Positions 15,706 through 15,862 of a stretch of 15,862 bases of DNA are shown here, in pieces. Both the position numbers and the translations under genes were made by a program. The stretch lies in NCBI GenBank assembly GCA_016840185.1, contig JAEOSV010000278.1, positions 1 to 15,862 of the forward strand, in the 5' to 3' direction. Positions within the stretch are counted from its first letter, which is position 1, and each line of letters begins with the position of its first letter. Below the pieces are notes generated by a model, which was not told the origin of the DNA, ran no database searches, and saw only the letters and a program-made list of their open reading frames with translations. Source of the stretch: Candidatus Hermodarchaeota archaeon (GTDB lineage Archaea > Asgardarchaeota > Hermodarchaeia > Hermodarchaeales > Hermodarchaeaceae).

Positions 15706-15822
15706 GACATCCTCCCTTCCAAAACGAAAGGGTTCCGGACTTTTCCTTGCCGTTACGCTCGTCGCCGAGGCGCGTTTTGTCCGAAACTTACCAGGTTCTA
15801 ACGCTTCTCCGCCCCGCACCTG
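15706..15822 (-). ncRNA. Candidate omega-RNA (reRNA) scaffold of the tnpB-type element
   Basis: TnpB nucleases use an RNA made from the 3' end of tnpB through the transposon right end, with the guide taken from the adjoining flank. The minus strand here shows nested pairing of that kind. A 9-bp helix (one G-U) joins 15787-15779 (GTTTCGGAC) with 15740-15732 (GTCCGGAAC). Inside it is a GCGA-capped stem CTCG/CGAG, outside it the terminal 5-bp hairpin before GGAGGATGTC. A further CCCCT/AGGGG hairpin at 15837-15823 spans the possible tnpB stop codon. If correct, the guide would be read from 15705 downward, that is, from the spacer next to the 167-aa gene. Pairings were found by eye. Confidence 0.42.
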
Positions 15823-15862
15823 CCCCTTATTCAGGGGAATTTCTTGCTACGCCGGAGGGGGC
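15706..15862 (-). mobile_element. Right end of a probable IS200/IS605 (IS1341/tnpB)-type element, truncated by window edge
   Basis: From about 15706 the base composition turns clearly more GC-rich than the preceding spacer. On the minus strand the sequence ends with GGGAGGATGTC (15716-15706), preceded by a hairpin (CCCTT at 15714-15718 with AAGGG at 15728-15732). From memory, this hairpin-plus-GGAGGATGTC arrangement is characteristic of the right ends of IS200/IS605-group elements carrying tnpB. The tnpB gene, if present, would lie on the minus strand beyond 15862; a frame open from the edge that ends in a TAA at 15827-15829 could be its last 11 codons but is too short to judge. The insertion boundary would be close to 15706, just downstream of the 167-aa gene. 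The left end, target motif and transposase are not visible, so an intact element versus a relic cannot be decided. Confidence 0.55.

Noticed and set aside
15827..15862. Possible last 11 codons of a minus-strand tnpB
   Set aside because: Too short to identify as coding; all that is seen is an open frame ending in TAA at the edge, so it is mentioned only with the mobile element.

Overview
The window is archaeal chromosome. The clearest markers are a transcription factor B (TFB) with zinc ribbon and two cyclin repeats, an ABCE1/RLI ribosome-recycling ATPase with its two iron-sulfur clusters, an ADP-forming acyl-CoA synthetase alpha subunit and TATA-type promoters. GGAG/GGTG ribosome binding sites sit in front of many genes, and GTG and TTG starts are common. 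The lineage cannot be fixed from the sequence. The tandem Lrp-type regulator and general gene style would fit an Asgard or related mesophilic archaeon, but that is only a guess.

Layout, left to right. The window opens inside a Rad50/SMC-like ATPase (C-terminal part only). It converges on a tandem-GNAT acetyltransferase on the minus strand. Two plus-strand genes of unknown function follow: a 449-residue soluble protein and a 151-residue two-helix membrane protein with a cysteine knuckle. An amidohydrolase (minus) and an alpha/beta hydrolase (plus) are divergent. Then come a nucleotide-sugar dehydrogenase of the UDP-ManNAc dehydrogenase type, a tandem Lrp/AsnC-like regulator 20 nt behind it, TFB, the ADP-forming acyl-CoA synthetase alpha subunit and ABCE1, all on plus. 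A DUF89 metal-dependent phosphatase-like gene (minus) and tRNA-Arg(CCG) (minus) follow, then a pita-bread-fold M24 protein and a small helical protein of unknown function (plus). The right edge holds what looks like the right end of an IS200/IS605-type element, with an omega-RNA-like fold and the element's genes lying outside the window.

Most genes look like independent housekeeping or metabolic units; the only tight same-strand pair is the dehydrogenase and the regulator. All three convergent gene pairs abut with 0 or 1 nt between stop codons. Several starts were moved inward from the longest reading frame because a ribosome binding site or TATA box decides them (amidohydrolase, dehydrogenase, TFB, acyl-CoA synthetase, DUF89, both small unknowns).

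The best leads are three. The M24 protein has lost four of five metal ligands and both active-site histidines while keeping exact family spacing. The dehydrogenase keeps its catalytic Cys and Lys but has lost the catalytic Asn and Asp and has Arg where NAD-specific enzymes have Asp. The third is the omega-RNA-like transposon end at the right edge.
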